DNA from: Branchiostoma floridae
Taxonomy: Eukaryota; Chordata; Leptocardii; Amphioxiformes; Branchiostomatidae
Direction of reading: 5' to 3'
DNA: 64,000 bases
Assembly: GCF_000003815.2 (NCBI RefSeq)
Contig: NW_023365761.1
Coordinates: 1-64,000, forward strand
The notes beneath the pieces were generated by a model. The model had not been told where the DNA came from. It saw only the letters and a list, made by a program, of their open reading frames with translations, and did no database searches. This document shows positions 34,501 to 46,100 of this stretch, one piece after another. The translations under genes were made by a program, and so were the position numbers. Every line of letters starts with the position of its first letter. The stretch's first letter is position 1.

Positions 34501-36819
34501 TTTGGTAAGTTCCTTATCATAGTACCTGTTGGAAGTGTGACTCTCTGATGGAAAGTAATTGCAACAATTGTCTATATAGCTATGCAGCTGACTGTGCACG
34601 CTTTGAAGCTTTCTTTCGACTGACGAAGACACGAGACAGTACTCAAAAGGAAATATCATGAAATGAAGTGGTTTACTTCATTGATGACCCACCTTACAAT
34701 CATATCTGATGAATCTATGAATTCTCCACAACTGCTGTTGATCAAGATCGTGCTGCTACCCACAATGCTGCAGCGTTTGAGTCGCTTCCGGGCAAAAGGA
34801 ACGTCCTGTATGTCGGAAAGACACAAAAATGGAATAGAACATGTTTCAACCGGTTGTCTTATACATGCCACAATATCTGTGTGAACATCATGAAGACAAG
34901 ATAAATTTTTCAAAACCATCACCACATTATGTTATTCATGTTATATCATATAGAATATAAGATATCAAAATCGGAAGTTCTGCTGCAGCGCAATAGAAAG
35001 TCGCTAGGATGCCATTAGTCGAAATTGTCTTTCATTTTGCAGAAAATTGTACCAACAAACCTGTACTAACCGACCTGTGTACATCTTAAATACAACACAT
35101 ATTTATACAATGACCTTATCATGTTCAGAATATATGATATCAAAACCGGAAGTTCTGCTGCAGCGCAATAGAAATTCGTCAGGGTGCCCATTATCGAACT
35201 TGTCTTACGTTTTGTTAAAACTTGTACCAGCAAACCTGCACCAACCAACCAACCAACCAACAAACTAACCAACCAACAAACCGACAAACAAACAAACCAG
35301 CAAACAAACAAACAAACCTCTGGCATTTTTTCCCACAAAGCCGGTGTCATGAGTCGCATGGACCCCCCACGAAGGTACTTGAAGGTGGAATTGACGGGTT
35401 GGTTTTTACGTGTGATGACAAACGTTGCCGACGTGTTGCATTCTCTTTCCAAGTCTAACCTGTAATAATTCAACACAGAAATGCTGAAAAACCTGTGAAG
35501 TTCTTAAAATTGAAACACATGCGGTGATTTAGTCCCTACCACATTCAGTAGGTCGTAGAAAAAATAGTAGAAAATTATGTAAATGAATAAAAAGCAAGTA
35601 GACACACAACAATGTCCAAATGGGTTTGCCGGTCTGACAATACAGCATGCAAACTCCTTTGGTAGTGCCTGTTTGCCCACGTTCTTGTATTCATTGCCAG
35701 ATTTGGGCTGTATTAGTAAGGAGATACTAGTACTACAAGCAGATGTAGGATTGTGTTCAGCATTTTTGTCCCTATTGTTTTGGCTTAGCCTCCTTGCTTT
35801 ATAGCTCTATAACCACTGACCAAAACGCCCAAAGAGCACACTTCGAGATTATTTTAAAGTACGTAACAGTAACTATGATGTGTGTTACTGATATCAACAC
35901 TAAACAAAACAAAACAAACAAACCTTAAACGTTTAATTGCTGTCTGATTGAAGCTCCACCCTCTTTCAGTAGCGTTCTTCATGATGTCTAACACGAACTT
36001 GGGAATTTCCTTTGGCGGGCTGAATGGTACCTCAGGGAAGGCCACATAGGTAAGCACGTTCGCCTGATGCATTGCCCTGCATTGATGATATGCAATAATA
36101 TGTATTGTATATATTACTGTGTGACGTGATATTACAATGAAATGATGCTAGTTATAGTTCAAAGCATTAAAGTTTGTACAATACAATTATTTCTCAAGCA
36201 ATGACGTTTCTTTCAGAATGAAACAACAGAATTTTCAATGGCCAAATGAATAATTGGACCTTTGCCTTTATTATACTACTGTAACTAGTCCTAGTACGAT
36301 GAATTGAGGATGGGACTAGGGGAAGTGAGGTGAGTACGATTAATATCTTCAATTTGAAGTTATAGTAATCTCCAAGCAGATCTTGCGGTGGCAAAAGATA
36401 GTATCATATGAGTTGATTTGTCACCGAGAACTCCTTTGCCGGCTAAACTCCTTCCCTAGCTTTTGATACAGTGGCAGTCAGTTAATTGCACAACGGATAA
36501 TCGCACACTTCTGTTAATTCACGAAATTCGTAAATCCTGTGGTGATGCGGTCCAGCTTATCAACTTCGCTTTGTTGCACAATTCGGATAATTGCACGAAA
36601 TTCACTGGCAAATGGGGTGTGCAATTAAGCGGTTTTTACTGTACTATGTTTTGCCACCGCAAGATCTATTTGGAGATTACAGTTATGGGCGATAATAGGC
36701 ATCCAAACAGACCTGATTCTAGTCCTGGTTGCTATCGATGTTTGTGTATACTTCATCATAAACATCAAAGTGGCCGCCCCTGTCAACAGGACTCCGTACA
36801 GCATCAGGCGTATCCTCAT
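31567..36819 (-). CDS. ST8SIA: alpha-2,8-sialyltransferase (ST8Sia-type), complete
   Basis: Eight phase-matched exons: 36713-36819, 35924-36076, 35318-35459, 34693-34805, 33980-34072, 33193-33319, 32273-32441 and 31567-31799, 378 residues. Type II Golgi protein: short basic tail MRIR, membrane anchor about 5-22, then a stem. Sialylmotif L is about 146-177 (CSIVGSSTIL, split by an intron before FNFAP). Motif S is about 298-323 (FCDEVNLLGFWP), motif III is HYYE 336-339, and motif VS is His350/Glu355 (HxxxxE). The C-terminus has the TGKC cysteine of the ST8Sia family. Cys146 and Cys313 would form the L-S disulfide. Six N-glycosylation sequons. It transfers sialic acid from CMP-sialic acid to sialylated glycans. 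Oddity: motif L has GSS where the family usually has GNG/GNS. Subfamily not resolved. In-frame ATGs also exist upstream. Confidence 0.88.
32528..32669. mobile_element. hairpin MITE family B, copy d
   Basis: The cleanest copy: TCTCCAAGCAGACCCTACGG on the left, and GCTACCGTAGGATCTGATTG plus GAG on the right, with AGCTTTTGATACTATCTTAT inside. In a sialyltransferase intron, about 90 bp upstream of exon 7. Confidence 0.8.
32877..33136. mobile_element. inverted-repeat element family C, copy 1
   Basis: Begins GGTGGTATCTCACTGCACTT and ends with AAGTGCAGTGAGATATACCA followed by CC. A second copy lies at 51059-51303. It is in the intron between sialyltransferase exons 6 and 7, ending about 55 bp from the exon-6 donor. 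Confidence 0.75.
33731..33954. mobile_element. inverted-repeat element family D, copy 2
   Basis: Partner of 7583-7778, with TGAAATGTTCGCGGCGG on the left and ACTTAAATGTATTTACAGTA on the right. It lies 25 bp inside the intron after sialyltransferase exon 5. Confidence 0.6.
34276..34360. repeat. dispersed repeat GGGGATCGTAG, copy 2
   Basis: GGGGATCGTAGGGTTCGGCA, then AAATTTGCCAGAGGAGT, matching 21385-21470. In a sialyltransferase intron. Confidence 0.45.
34945..35235. repeat. ~172-bp tandem duplication in a sialyltransferase intron
   Basis: GATATCAAAA(T/C)CGGAAG, then TTCTGCTGCAGCGCAATAGA and TTGTACCA(A/G)CAAACCTG, occur twice about 170 bp apart. Non-coding. Confidence 0.75.
36367..36677. mobile_element. 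hairpin MITE family B, copy e, with a nested element
   Basis: The outer arms are TAATCTCCAAGCAGATCTTG and TTGCCACCGCAAGATCTATT plus TGGAGATTA. The loop is interrupted by a separate TA-flanked element at 36469-36641. It lies just downstream of sialyltransferase exon 1. Confidence 0.7.
36469..36641. mobile_element. pogo/Tigger-like MITE nested in family B copy e
   Basis: 173 bp starting CAGTGGCAGTCAGTTAATTG and ending CAATTAAGCGGTTTTTACTG, flanked on both sides by TA. CAGT...ACTG ends with a TA duplication are the Tc1/mariner-pogo pattern. Too short to code. Confidence 0.75.
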
Positions 36820-37060
36820 CACGTGTAGTGTAACGGGTACCCTCATCACGTGTAGTGTAACCGGTACCCTCATCAAGTGTGGTGTAACTGGTACCCTCAT
36901 CACTCGTGGTGTAACTTGTGGTACCCTTATGTTACTTCTGTAGAATAAATATGATGTCATATTATCAAAACTGTACATAACGTGTGGTGTAACCGGTGCC
37001 CTCATCAAGTGTAGTGTAACCGGTTACCCTCATCACTCGTGGTGTAATTGGTGGTACACT
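36812..37060. repeat. 27-bp minisatellite overlapping the sialyltransferase start
   Basis: Units of ACCCTCATCACGTGTAGTGT followed by AACCGGT. The first unit includes the start codon of the sialyltransferase at 36819. Successive units place in-frame ATGs at 36846, 36873 and 36900. More units lie at 36979-37055 after a spacer. Confidence 0.85.
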
Positions 37061-37079
37061 TATGTTACTTCTGTAGAAT

Positions 37080-37620
37080 AAATAAAGGGCGTCTGAATAT
37101 AGGGCGTCCGGGCATAGGGGTTTCAGGACATAGGTGTGTCTATGCTTATGGTGTCCGAATATGGGGGTGTCTGAACATAGGAGTGATCGGACATAGGTGT
37201 GTCCGACCATAGGGGTGTGCGGACATAGGGGTGTCCGGACGAAGGGGTGCCCGGATATAGGGGTTTCCGGACACAGGGGTGTCAAAACATAGCTGTGTCC
37301 GAATGTCAGAACATAGTGGTGTCAGAACCTAGTAGGGGTGTCCGGACACAGAGATGTCTTGACATAGGGGTGTCCGAATATGGGGGCGTCAAAACATAGG
37401 GGTGTCCGGATATAGGGGTATCCGGACGGACACAGGGGTGTCAAAACACAGGGGTGTCCGGACATACTAGTATATAGGGCCGTGTCCGAACAAAGGGGTG
37501 TCCGGACATAGGGGTTCCAGAACATAGGGGTTTCAGAACATAGGTGTGACTGTGCATATGGTGTCCGAATGAGGAGATGTCTGAACATATTAAAGGACGG
37601 CAGGCCATAGCAAAGGTTGT
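37080..37620. repeat. ~17-bp minisatellite (ACATAGGGGTGTCCGG)
   Basis: About 30 degenerate units of ACATAGGGGTGTCCGG, sometimes with TCAGA or TCAAA variants. Upstream of the sialyltransferase. Pro/Thr/Cys-rich open frames here are artefacts. Confidence 0.9.
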
Positions 37621-40085
37621 CAGAACATACCGATGTACAGCTTCTAGACTACCTCGTGACCTACATTAGGGTATTACACATATCCTGTAAAACCACCGGT
37701 ATACTAGAATGTACAAGCAAATGCCACTACGACCACCTGTGAACCTACAAAACAGAAATATAGTGTACCGTATTGGCTATTGGATTGACCTCGCTCGTGA
37801 TATAGATCATGCCCTGCCCCCCTCCCCACCTACATTAGTCACAGCATATTCCCCGTTGCCCTAGGGCAATAGTGTACTCAGTAATCAGTATGTTTAATGT
37901 AATGTTTTCCGATTTCAAACAGTACATTAAAAGCAGTAGATTAAAAACGACAACATACACAAATGTCCAGCTAGAAGATGGTAGCAACAACAGCAATTAG
38001 TACAAATTCGGTATGCGTATTCTTTACAATGATCGTCGAAAATATACTTGACATTATATACAGCTCTAAGAACTTGTACATATATTAATGTTTTAGCATA
38101 CACAACTCACCTCTCGTCTTTGATACGGTAGACATAGCTAGACCAATTTTCCGATGTCTAAATGATAGTCCACGTTGGTGGTAACAATTGCGAAGGTAGC
38201 TGCATTATATAGGAGCATAAATAATAGACGAGGGTCTTTATTCTCTGGGCATTTCTCCCTCCCCAAAACACAGTGGTCTCTTCCAAAACAGGTTGGACCA
38301 GATAAAAAATTGAGTACACCAATTATTTGACGATAACAGTACAACGTTTGGGTGTGCGTGTATATAAACAACCGATTTTCCCATCATTAACTCTGCTGGA
38401 AAGCTTAATGTATGTCTCCACCCTTTTTCATTGATGTGGGAGGGGGGCATTTCACACCGACATTTTGAAAAAAATCTACTGCCAATTAGAATAATACTAG
38501 GACTTCATCCCTCCCCCTCCCTCTGTTTAATGGTTTAATCCAACAACCACTGCAGAGGCGATGTTATTTCAGGCTATAGTCTCAGGGTAGAATTATGTAC
38601 ATGTATTTGTCTATTTATTGGGTTGGCCGTATTGCGAGGATTTGGTATATGAAAAAGTAAACATGTTTTGGAAGATCGGGATAAGATATGTTTACGTCAT
38701 GTTATATCGGGAATAAAAGACTAGGAATAAGACTATGTTTACTTTATCTACGCGCGACTTGCACTATCCTATTTCTCTTAGCAAAAAAAGACACACACGA
38801 AATACCAGGTAACATACAACCAATTGAAAACGATTCCTGTATTCAAAGCAATTTCGCAACATACATAAAATCCTTTGCCAAGTCGACAAACCATTGCGAC
38901 GTTAAAACGTTTTATTTTACAAACTTGCAACATATATCGAATAAGATTGACATAAAAGTGCCGTAAATGAACGTCGAATTATCTTTTACATAATTTCTTT
39001 TTCCGAATCCTGAAAAAAGGTACCAGTGTACTTCAGCAGATACTATGTAACTTATTACTTTACTAATCGTGGTATAATTTCTAGCATTTGGAAAGCTTTA
39101 CAATGTCCCAAAATATCAATTTCTGAAAGAAGTGAATAGAAAAAAATAGAATCAAGACAAAAAACTGTTCTGTAATAAATGTGATAGCTGTCAATTAACA
39201 CTCTATGAAACAATATGCATTAAAAACACGTTATGAAACCAATTGAGGTTATTTCTTTATAACCTCCGCGTTAAAATCCTACAAACAAAGTTACAAACAA
39301 AATACATTGTCTAGGTAGCTGTCATACCATCAATACTTACTAGGTGACGTCCTATACAATCTGTACCCCAGGATAGTGAACATAATGGTAACGCATATAT
39401 CTGCACATGGGCCTTCCGTACAGCGTTGTAGCATCAAATTTACAGTGTTTCCTAAATCTGATACGCGATCCTCAGGGAAACGAAGTTCGATTTGATCTCA
39501 CGGCGAGTATTATGGTCTGTTTTTAAAGACTATTATGGTCTGTTTCCAAAGATGGTATGTTAACGATCTACATGGTAATTGTACATGTAATTCTTAGACT
39601 CCCAATCTTGTTCTTTCTTTACGGATGTGATAACTTTGTCTTGACAACCAGAGCCATGTATACAATTATATGAAATATTGGGACAAACACACGACGGATA
39701 TGTCTTGCCCCCTCCCTCTTACATGCCATCCAAGCACATGTTTATTTGTATCCATCATCAAAACATTTATCTTTATAAATTTACGAAGCTTATTTCCCCG
39801 ATGACACATATATATAAGAGACACACGAGTTCGATTCATAAGTAAACCAATACATTGCCCCGTTTAGCGTTTAAGAAAATATAAAGGTATAATTGATTTA
39901 TTGATATAGAACCACATTGTTTCAACCAGACATTTTATGATAACAGTGTCTCGGTGTCTACTTTGTCACTGTGTGAAACGTATTGCATATTTGTATACTA
40001 AATCGATGCATACACTGCGTTTTAAAAGTGCCCCCCCCTCCCACATTGCAAGTCTGAAAGGTCAAAGGTCAGACGAGATGTTTTG
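37621..40085. other. intergenic DNA, nothing recognised
   Basis: AT-rich. No supported exon, no repeat array and no inverted-repeat element stood out by eye. The longest frames (under 100 codons) have no family features. Confidence 0.45.
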
Positions 40086-40169
40086 TTAGCGCCTCCCTGC
40101 GGCGGAACGCATCAGTTGGATGGTTTCGTCATCCAGAGATCTGGTCATATCTACTGGGGCATCTCCTTC
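40086..40169 (-). CDS. ankyrin gene terminal exon, version 2
   Basis: After a TTTACAG acceptor it reads EGDAPVDMTRSLDDETIQLM and ends RSAAGRR-stop, 27 residues. It can replace version 1 in phase 0. The two align (TPLD/APVD, DDEIREIL/DDETIQLM), so they look like a duplicated exon used alternatively. Confidence 0.65.
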   Translation of the reverse strand, partial: EGDAPVDMTRSLDDETIQLMRSAAGRR

Positions 40170-43100
40170 CTGTAAATGAAAAAAAAGAAGATATGAGAGC
40201 AAGTCATGCATACGCGCACGTCATATTATTAACACATATTTCATAATATTCAAAGATGTATAGAAAAGTGGAACCTATATGCTAGAGTACGCGTATACGA
40301 CAATTATACCAATTTGTGTACGTCTGTAAGCATGTATTTGTTGTGACTTATACAATTAAGATCTTGAGTCATTTATTAAAGTAGATTTTGACTTCACTAC
40401 GATGCTACAAAATATATATGGAGGCGCCGGCATTCAGTTGTCCATAATTCATGGCGTTTCAAGCTAGCTGACATCAAGGATTTATAATCTTCTCATCGAT
40501 GTCGAGATATGTTCTCGGTAGTTTTATCAAGGAGGAAATACAGCTGTAACGTTAAGAATCGAAATAGTGAACCAAATCCGTCCAGGCCAAGCACTAAGTG
40601 CTCCCACCCCTCTTCCAAACAACATCTCATGAGCGATGTTAAGCTGGCTTTAACTTAGTATAGGTTGTAACGAAGGCGTTTTATTTTGCTACCATTGCTA
40701 TTTAAGAGGAGAAGAGTAGGAAGTAGGCTGAAAAAAGTGAGAAAAGAAAGTTGCTTAACAGATAAAGAAGGGAAGGTTTTGGTGAAGAAAAGGAGAAGTA
40801 ATGTCTGAAAGAGAGAAACGTGAATATCAAGATTCCTAAAAGAGAGAACAGCTTCGCTAGGAGAAAGAGGGCACGCGTTGTGAGATCTAGTGTTAGCTAT
40901 TTTGCTCTTGTACGAAGCCAAGAATATTTCCTTGTCTAAATACCTGCTCTGATACAAAGCTAAATGGTCGTGTGTCTTGAATTAATTTGAGTTAAAATTT
41001 GACTTAAGAAGTCTGGTAGTATATTTCATCTAAAAGATATCACAACGCATGCGTAGTCAGGACAGAGGAGCAGTGCTAGTGCTACGTAGTGTTGATTGCC
41101 GCCATCTTGGAAAATGGTCGCCAAACTCACGCACTGTTAGGTTTTAGCTGATAGTAATATCTCTCGGATTTCATCGTCTTGTGTATTGTCCAGGGGGGTT
41201 TCTTCATCCTGTAGTAAGAGAAGGTCAACTTCAACGTCTAAATGTTTGTCTCTTCTTGTTCTCTTTGCTTTTTCCTTGTTGCCCATGACTTTGCCGACAT
41301 CACATTGCCCTTGAACTACGGAAGGTCCCAGAATAAACTTCGTTCGAAAGTCAATGCGATAGGACATGGTTACATCATCTAACATGCTTTTAGAAGAAGG
41401 CTTCTTTTAGTAGATATTAATGAAATTTGTGAATATTATGTCGAGATATTTTTGGTAGTAAATCAGCTTTGCGCTTGGGGTGTTGATTATTGCTCAGCAA
41501 AGCCAGGGTCATCACGGTAAAAAGCTGAAGAACAAACAAAAATATATCATAAGAAATTGCTTGATATGGTAAAGCATTAAATGATATGCAAAATAATAAA
41601 AGTTTGATAACAAAAGTCATCACAGGCTGGCGGCATTAGTAACAAACGTTTCGTCATTTGTAAGATTTAAAATTGAGGTCTGTTGCTCCATATTGGAGTA
41701 CATCATACTGGCTGTACTCCAACATGGCCTCCGAGTGAATTCCTGCAATTTTCCTTTGTCACTAACTCGCACTCACTATTGTGTTCAACAGTTAAATGTA
41801 GCACCATGACAAGCATGGAGTCATATATGTAAAGAATGATAACCATTGCAGGCTTTCGAAAAAAAACTCAAAGTAATAACGGGTTTATGGTTGATCAAAT
41901 TTAAGTTTCTGAACTTTCTGTGTTCAGTTGCACATGTTATAGTAGTGCGCGTTCAGTTTAGAATAAGGTTTATAGATAACAAACCTACCTCATTCTTAAT
42001 GGTAGGGTCTGCACCGCCCTTGAGCAGAACTCTGACGGACTTGCGCTTGCCCTTTTTCGCGGCGATATGCAGCGGTGTCTGTTCGTACTGGTAAATAAAT
42101 AAACAAATGAGCAAACAATACTACACTCAAAACAAAATTGCCATTAATACATTTATCACGTTAATCTAATTTCTGGTCTACATAATAAACATCTAGTTAT
42201 GTCAATCATCAATTAAGCTATCGACACATAAAACATCATCACGATCCGTCAACCCATTCTTGCGACAAAAAGAGATAACATCAAAATGTAGAGAGACTAT
42301 CTGTTTCAGGTGGCGAAACGACTTGTGTCATGTGGCGAAGCAACCTCTATCATGTAGTGAAACGACAGAAGTGAACGAACAATATAGCGAATTCAAATGG
42401 ATCGGTTTCCTCTTTAGAATACTGTGCAGACCCATCACTAGCTTCTCACATTATACTGTTCACAAGCATACCATTAAACAGCACCGAAAACATATCAACC
42501 TTCTTGTAAGGTAGTCGTTAAGAGTCCTTACTTCGTTTTGGAGGTTGACCTGGGCGCCTCCCTTCAGCAAGGCGTCTACAACAAGTTCATGTCCGCCCAT
42601 AGCAGCCTTATGGAGAGGTGTGTAGCCGTACTGTTGAAGCAAACACGGAAATATGAGTTCAAAGAAAAACTTCACTATGAATCTCTTTATGAATGTCAAT
42701 AGGTCGCTCTGTATCAATCCCACCGCTGACACCAAGTAATATGCAGTGATCCCCCGACCAGTTTTTAGTGAATGCCAGACATGCATATTTTGGGTCTGTC
42801 TTCCCAATATGATTTACCATTTTATTGCTCATTTGCTCTGCATAATTTTTTCTATGATTGAATCTTAGAAAACTGGTATTCGTTTGTACCTGTTTATCTG
42901 TTATAAGTTCCCTTGTAAATAAGCCATAGTCGACCACCCATATGTTCCCAACATTGATCGAGAAATGACAAAAAAAGATGAAAAAATACTTGAATATATA
43001 GTACTTTCAAAAAAGAGACGTCTGACACTCACCTTCATCTGTGCGTTGACGTCTGCCCTGTTCTCTATTAATATTTCCACCGCCTCTAGGTGACCACTTG

Positions 43101-46100
43101 CGCTTGCTTCATGGAGTGGTGTGCTTTCTTTCTAAAGAGAAACAGAATTTGAAGAGAATAAGCCTCACGTTTGCAATTATCACGAAAACGTATCTTCCGA
43201 TGTCAAGTGAAAGACATACATGAATACAATGTTTTTTTTTTAATTTTTTCTAAAAAATGTAGCTATAGCGTGTCGACTAAACGTAATGTTCCTAACACAG
43301 TTAAAAGTCCTTTCCGTACCGGATGGTGCATAGGGCGGCACCCATCTCCTTTTCTGTAACCCTGGGCCACACAACATTTGTTCAATCACTACGGCAGTGG
43401 GCTAAAGTCCACTAGTAATGGTGCGATATGTTTGACTATCATATATAGTAAGCTTCTCCGAAGGCTGAGTGCTAAGCAGACAAGGCAGCATGCACAATTT
43501 TGAAAGCCTTTCGGCCGGGATCGGGACCTATAGGCCTACAGAATGCAAGGTGAACACTCTACTCACTTGGCCATTGCCAACTGTCACCCTATCTATAGTT
43601 ACCACATTACGATATGATGTACGTACCATGTTCTTGTCGTTTACCGGCGCTCCTGCACGGCACAGTTCCGCGACCACTTCGTGTTGTCCCCAGCAGGCAG
43701 CCTTATGCAGCACCGTGTCACCGTACTGTAGAGCAACAATGCGTAGACATTATAATTACTATCAGTCATAAAAGTTGAATCTTGATTTAACAACTACTCA
43801 AGGGACTGAGAATAGGGGTGTAAACCATTTTTTTCTGGTTGGACCGGTCCAGAAATATCGGGCCTGAAGAAATCGGTCGACCGGATGTTGGACCGATTCG
43901 AAAATCAACAGATATTACCGGCAGGCATTCACAGGTCCAAGAAAATAACAAGAGAGAAGTAGAGGAGAGTTGATAGTCATTTTTAAGTAGCATCCACAGT
44001 CAAACTTTGTCTAAAACAGTGGAAGGTAGTGTTGTTTACATGGAGATAGGATTTGAAAAAGCCAATGGACGTCGGATACTCCACCAAACAGAATCCTTTG
44101 TAGCGAAATGGACCATTGTTTTGAGTACAATGGTTACAGTTCACAGATGGTTAACTTCAGGTTCAGGTCCGGACCTGGTCCTCTGGACCTGGACCGTACC
44201 TGTATTCTTACGCCTCGCGAGATCTCGACAGCACGAGATTCAAACGTCATTTTGATCCGGAAAGAATACTAACGAGAGAGGTCGGCGCTCTCAAACTTTC
44301 TATGTTTAAAATACAAACAACTAAAGATCAGGACCGAATTCCTGAATACATGAAATGGTGCGTATCCCTCCAATGAATGCCATCACAAGAAAGAACGATT
44401 ACCCTGATTCTGCATGTACCTTGTCTTTTTCTTTGAAGTTTGCACCCGTATCTAGGATGGCCCTCACAACGGCGACATCACCTCCCTGCGCGGCCTCGTA
44501 TAGAATAGAACATCCTGCCTGGGGGACAACAACAACAACAACGTATTTCAATATAAGGATGGTAACTAATGTCTCAATTACTACAGTGGGAACTTAAAGG
44601 CATCCTAAGCAATATTAGATCGTTGAAAGTGGGGATATTCTGAATAAGGCAGTCTGTATAATATAGACATGTAATGCACATTTAATTCATTTTTTTATAA
44701 ATTGAGCCGTAAAAACGGCGCAGAAACAAGGATTGCTGATCAAGTCCTTTTTTGTGTGTGTGTGTGGGGGGGGGGGGTCCAATAATAAGGAATATCCTCG
44801 TGCAACTTGTCTCTGGGCCGTTTTAACCACTCAAAGTATGAAATAATGATGTAAATGTGGGAATACAGTGTAGTAGACGTCAATATCATACAGATTGCCT
44901 TATCCAGAATATTTCCACTTTTAACTTTGTAATATTGCTTAGGATGAAAAGGGATTTGCTGCATAAGCTGGTAAATGTTTTGAACTGCTCATGCACAGTG
45001 TAGGTATAGCATGTATGTCAAAGTTGAGGGCCCCTGAAACATGGCATCCAGCATGGTGCTTGGCCTTTGACCTCGCGCATGAGGAGTTCAAACCGTGAAC
45101 CACTTTATTGCCTGGTACATATATGTTGTATGTTGTTGTTGCAAACAAACAAAGGAAATATTATGTAATATTTATTAGAAGAGAATATAGGTAGACTAAG
45201 CACTATTATAATTATAGTAAGACAAAATCGCAATGGATGAATTCTAAACTCTTATGAAAGCTCCTAGCTGTATATAGCACCTAACTGAATTCTAAACTCT
45301 TATGAAAGCTCCTAGCTGTATATAGCACCTAACTGTACATGGGCTGATAGCAAAATCATTTTGCGACGTCTCGAAGATTTTTGGCGATGCTTCAGGAGTG
45401 GATGCATTTTAGAGATTGCTTCGTACTTCATGGACTAGTGAAAGTAAGCATCACGCATATTTACAGTTGAAATGGGTTACTTTGTTCTTTGCGTTGACAT
45501 CTGCACCAGCTTTGAGCAGGATCTCTACTACGTGCAGGTTGTTGGTGCTGGCCGCCATGTGAAGCACGGTGTCTCCGTCCTGTGGAGTAACAAGGACAAC
45601 AATCCTCCAGACGGTTAGGGTCGTCATATGGTTATTGCTAATCTCCAACATATACTTCAAGTACATACCTATAGCTAACTACCAAGGAAACAATAGCACG
45701 CGCATGCATGCACGTGCATATACAGAGAGAGAAACAGACAGATAGACAGACTAGACACGCACACACACACTCTCTCTCTCTCGCGCGCGCACACACACAG
45801 AGAGAGAGAGAGAGACAGACAGACAGATAGACATGTAAATACACAGCTCAAATACACACACGCCCATATTCACAAAACATGCATACATCACACAAACGCA
45901 CATACAGAAAGACAGAAAGAGAGAGACAGATTTAGAAAATCAGAGGGAAACACAAAGACAAGGAAATACAGAGAGAGAAACAGAGAGACAGAGAGAGGGA
46001 CAGTTACAGAGGTAGAGATACACGCAGAGGGAAACAACAACTTAGGTGCGGTAAATCTTAACAATTCTGCAGGCGATTCAGAACTTACTGGGTCCTGATA

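Noticed and set aside
36819-37060. Direct repeats with spacers resembling a CRISPR array
   Set aside because: The units are contiguous 27-bp tandem repeats with no unique spacers, in an animal genome.
37080-37588. Pro/Thr/Cys-rich frames such as 37322-37588
   Set aside because: Produced by the ~17-bp minisatellite.
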